Below the pieces are notes generated by a model. That model did not search any database, was not told where the DNA came from, and saw only the letters and a list, made by a program, of their open reading frames with translations. Position numbers and translations under genes: made by a program. Shown piece after piece: positions 63,165 to 64,000 of a stretch of 64,000 nucleotides of DNA (positions are counted from its first letter, which is position 1; the number at the start of each line of letters is the position of its first letter). Source of the stretch: an uncultured Photobacterium sp. (GTDB taxonomy: Bacteria > Pseudomonadota > Gammaproteobacteria > Enterobacterales > Vibrionaceae); the NCBI RefSeq assembly GCF_947502415.1, contig NZ_CANMZV010000007.1:62001-126000 (forward strand). Direction: 5' to 3'.

Positions 63165-64000
63165 ATGGCCCCTCATCGTGTTGGTTTATGGATGTATCAG
63201 AACTCTGGCGGAACGGAGATTGAACGCAAGATCGTCTCGAAGTTGAATGAAAGGAATATAGAAGCTATTACAGGGCTGGATTTGAATCACGCCTCGGCGC
63301 ATAACGGCAGTATTTTCTGTAATGGTCATGTGATGGAAGAGCTCGACCTGTTTTTTTCTTATAACGCCGGGCAACAAGGCCCATTTCAGGTGTACTTGTA
63401 CCAGACCCTGAGCAGTATGATCCCGACGATTAACAACTACTCGGCGTTTGAACTGACAGAAGACAAGTTCCGTACGGCGCATAGGCTCAAGACTTATGGT
63501 ATTCCGACGGCTGATCATATTGTCTGTAATAAAAATAATATTGAGCAGCTTAAGGAACACCTTCGTTTCTGGCAGGGAACAGCGATTTGCAAGCCGGTAA
63601 ACGGTTGGGGAGGCCGGGGGATCATCAAGCTGGAAAGTGAACGGGATCTGGATTTGCTCCATCCGTACATCTCCCAGCAAGATTCACCGCAGTTCTATAT
63701 TGAACGGGTGATCGAGAACGATTTTACCGACTACCGGATAGATGTCGTTGATAATAAATATGTTGCTTGCTATGGCCGTAAAGCGGCGCCGGGAAGCTGG
63801 AAAACGAATGTTACCAGTGGTGGCAGCGTGATGCGTCGGGAGCCGACAGCGGAAGTGGTTGAACTGGCATTGAAGGCCGCGAAAGCAACGGGGTTAGAAG
63901 TCGCCGGTGTCGACATTATTTATGACATTGAACACCAGCAGTATGTGGTTCTGGAAGTCAACGGCATTCCGGCATTTGCTACGCCGGATCAGGAGCAGGC
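63165..64000 (+). CDS. RimK-like ATP-grasp ligase (3' end cut by window edge)
   Basis: 278 full codons visible. RimK/ATP-grasp features: TAICKPVNGWGGRGIIKLES (ATP-binding lysine and glycine loop), YIERVIENDFTDYRIDVV, then GSWKTNVTSGGSV and VAGVDIIYDI, ending near VLEVNGIPAFATP with the metal-binding Glu/Asn pair. The family attaches an amino acid such as glutamate to a carboxylate. RBS AAGGAG seven bases before the ATG. Divergent from the M20 gene across about 180 bp. Confidence 0.88.
   Translation, partial: MAPHRVGLWMYQNSGGTEIERKIVSKLNERNIEAITGLDLNHASAHNGSIFCNGHVMEELDLFFSYNAGQQGPFQVYLYQTLSSMIPTINNYSAFELTEDKFRTAHRLKTYGIPTADHIVCNKNNIEQLKEHLRFWQGTAICKPVNGWGGRGIIKLESERDLDLLHPYISQQDSPQFYIERVIENDFTDYRIDVVDNKYVACYGRKAAPGSWKTNVTSGGSVMRREPTAEVVELALKAAKATGLEVAGVDIIYDIEHQQYVVLEVNGIPAFATPDQEQ

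Overview
The window is the origin-proximal part of a Vibrionaceae secondary chromosome (chromosome II). It opens with a ParA2/ParB2 partition pair read leftward. A 1.26 kb gene-free origin follows, and then rctB, the initiator found only on vibrio chromosome II. The origin holds six TGATCA-cored iterons at an exact 23 bp period, a DnaA box, two 39-mer-type repeats, an AT-rich unwinding stretch and a short 39-mer-like operator in front of rctB. Three perfect matches to the chromosome II centromere motif TTTACAnTGTAAA lie at 1961, 5045 and 13163. Gene content and moderate GC fit a marine Vibrionaceae, possibly Photobacterium or a relative. The genus cannot be fixed from the sequence alone.

Region 5-13 kb holds a patatin-type phospholipase fused to an outer-membrane barrel and a two-gene RND efflux pump. 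Region 13-21 kb is a possible signalling cluster. It contains a Na+(K+)/H+ antiporter with two C-terminal cyclic-nucleotide-binding domains, a Tat-exported ABC-type binding protein, a membrane class III adenylate cyclase with a periplasmic sensor region, and a second binding protein that is a lipoprotein. Neither binding protein has an ABC permease or ATPase nearby.

Region 21-30 kb carries small metabolic genes: a RibD-like reductase, an exported family II pyrophosphatase, a CatB-type acetyltransferase with a candidate leader, rihA, lhgO, a VOC protein and a DUF4336 protein. Two decayed genes lie among them, an ArsR regulator with an internal deletion and a HAD phosphatase with a stop codon. 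Region 30-36 kb is a sugar-type operon: a LysR regulator, a binding protein, an ATPase, a permease and a GH4 glycosidase.

Region 38-41 kb pairs a porin with a 5'-nucleotidase lipoprotein behind a CRP-like site that overlaps a strong palindrome. Region 41-48 kb holds VirK/YbjX, QueH and GNAT proteins, a large Ig-like surface lipoprotein interrupted by a stop codon after its lipobox, and an SPFH protein.

Region 48-56 kb has a GNAT-nitrilase fusion, a tandem HD/HD-GYP protein with an altered HD dyad, a LysR gene, and a dicarboxylate/amino-acid symporter behind a long leader with a mini-ORF and terminator. A cold-shock-like protein and small exported proteins follow. Region 56-64 kb has an ACP-acyl-AMP ligase-acyltransferase fusion, an ABC exporter, an M20 peptidase, and a divergent RimK-like ATP-grasp ligase cut by the window edge. 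No tRNA, rRNA, IS element or CRISPR array was seen.
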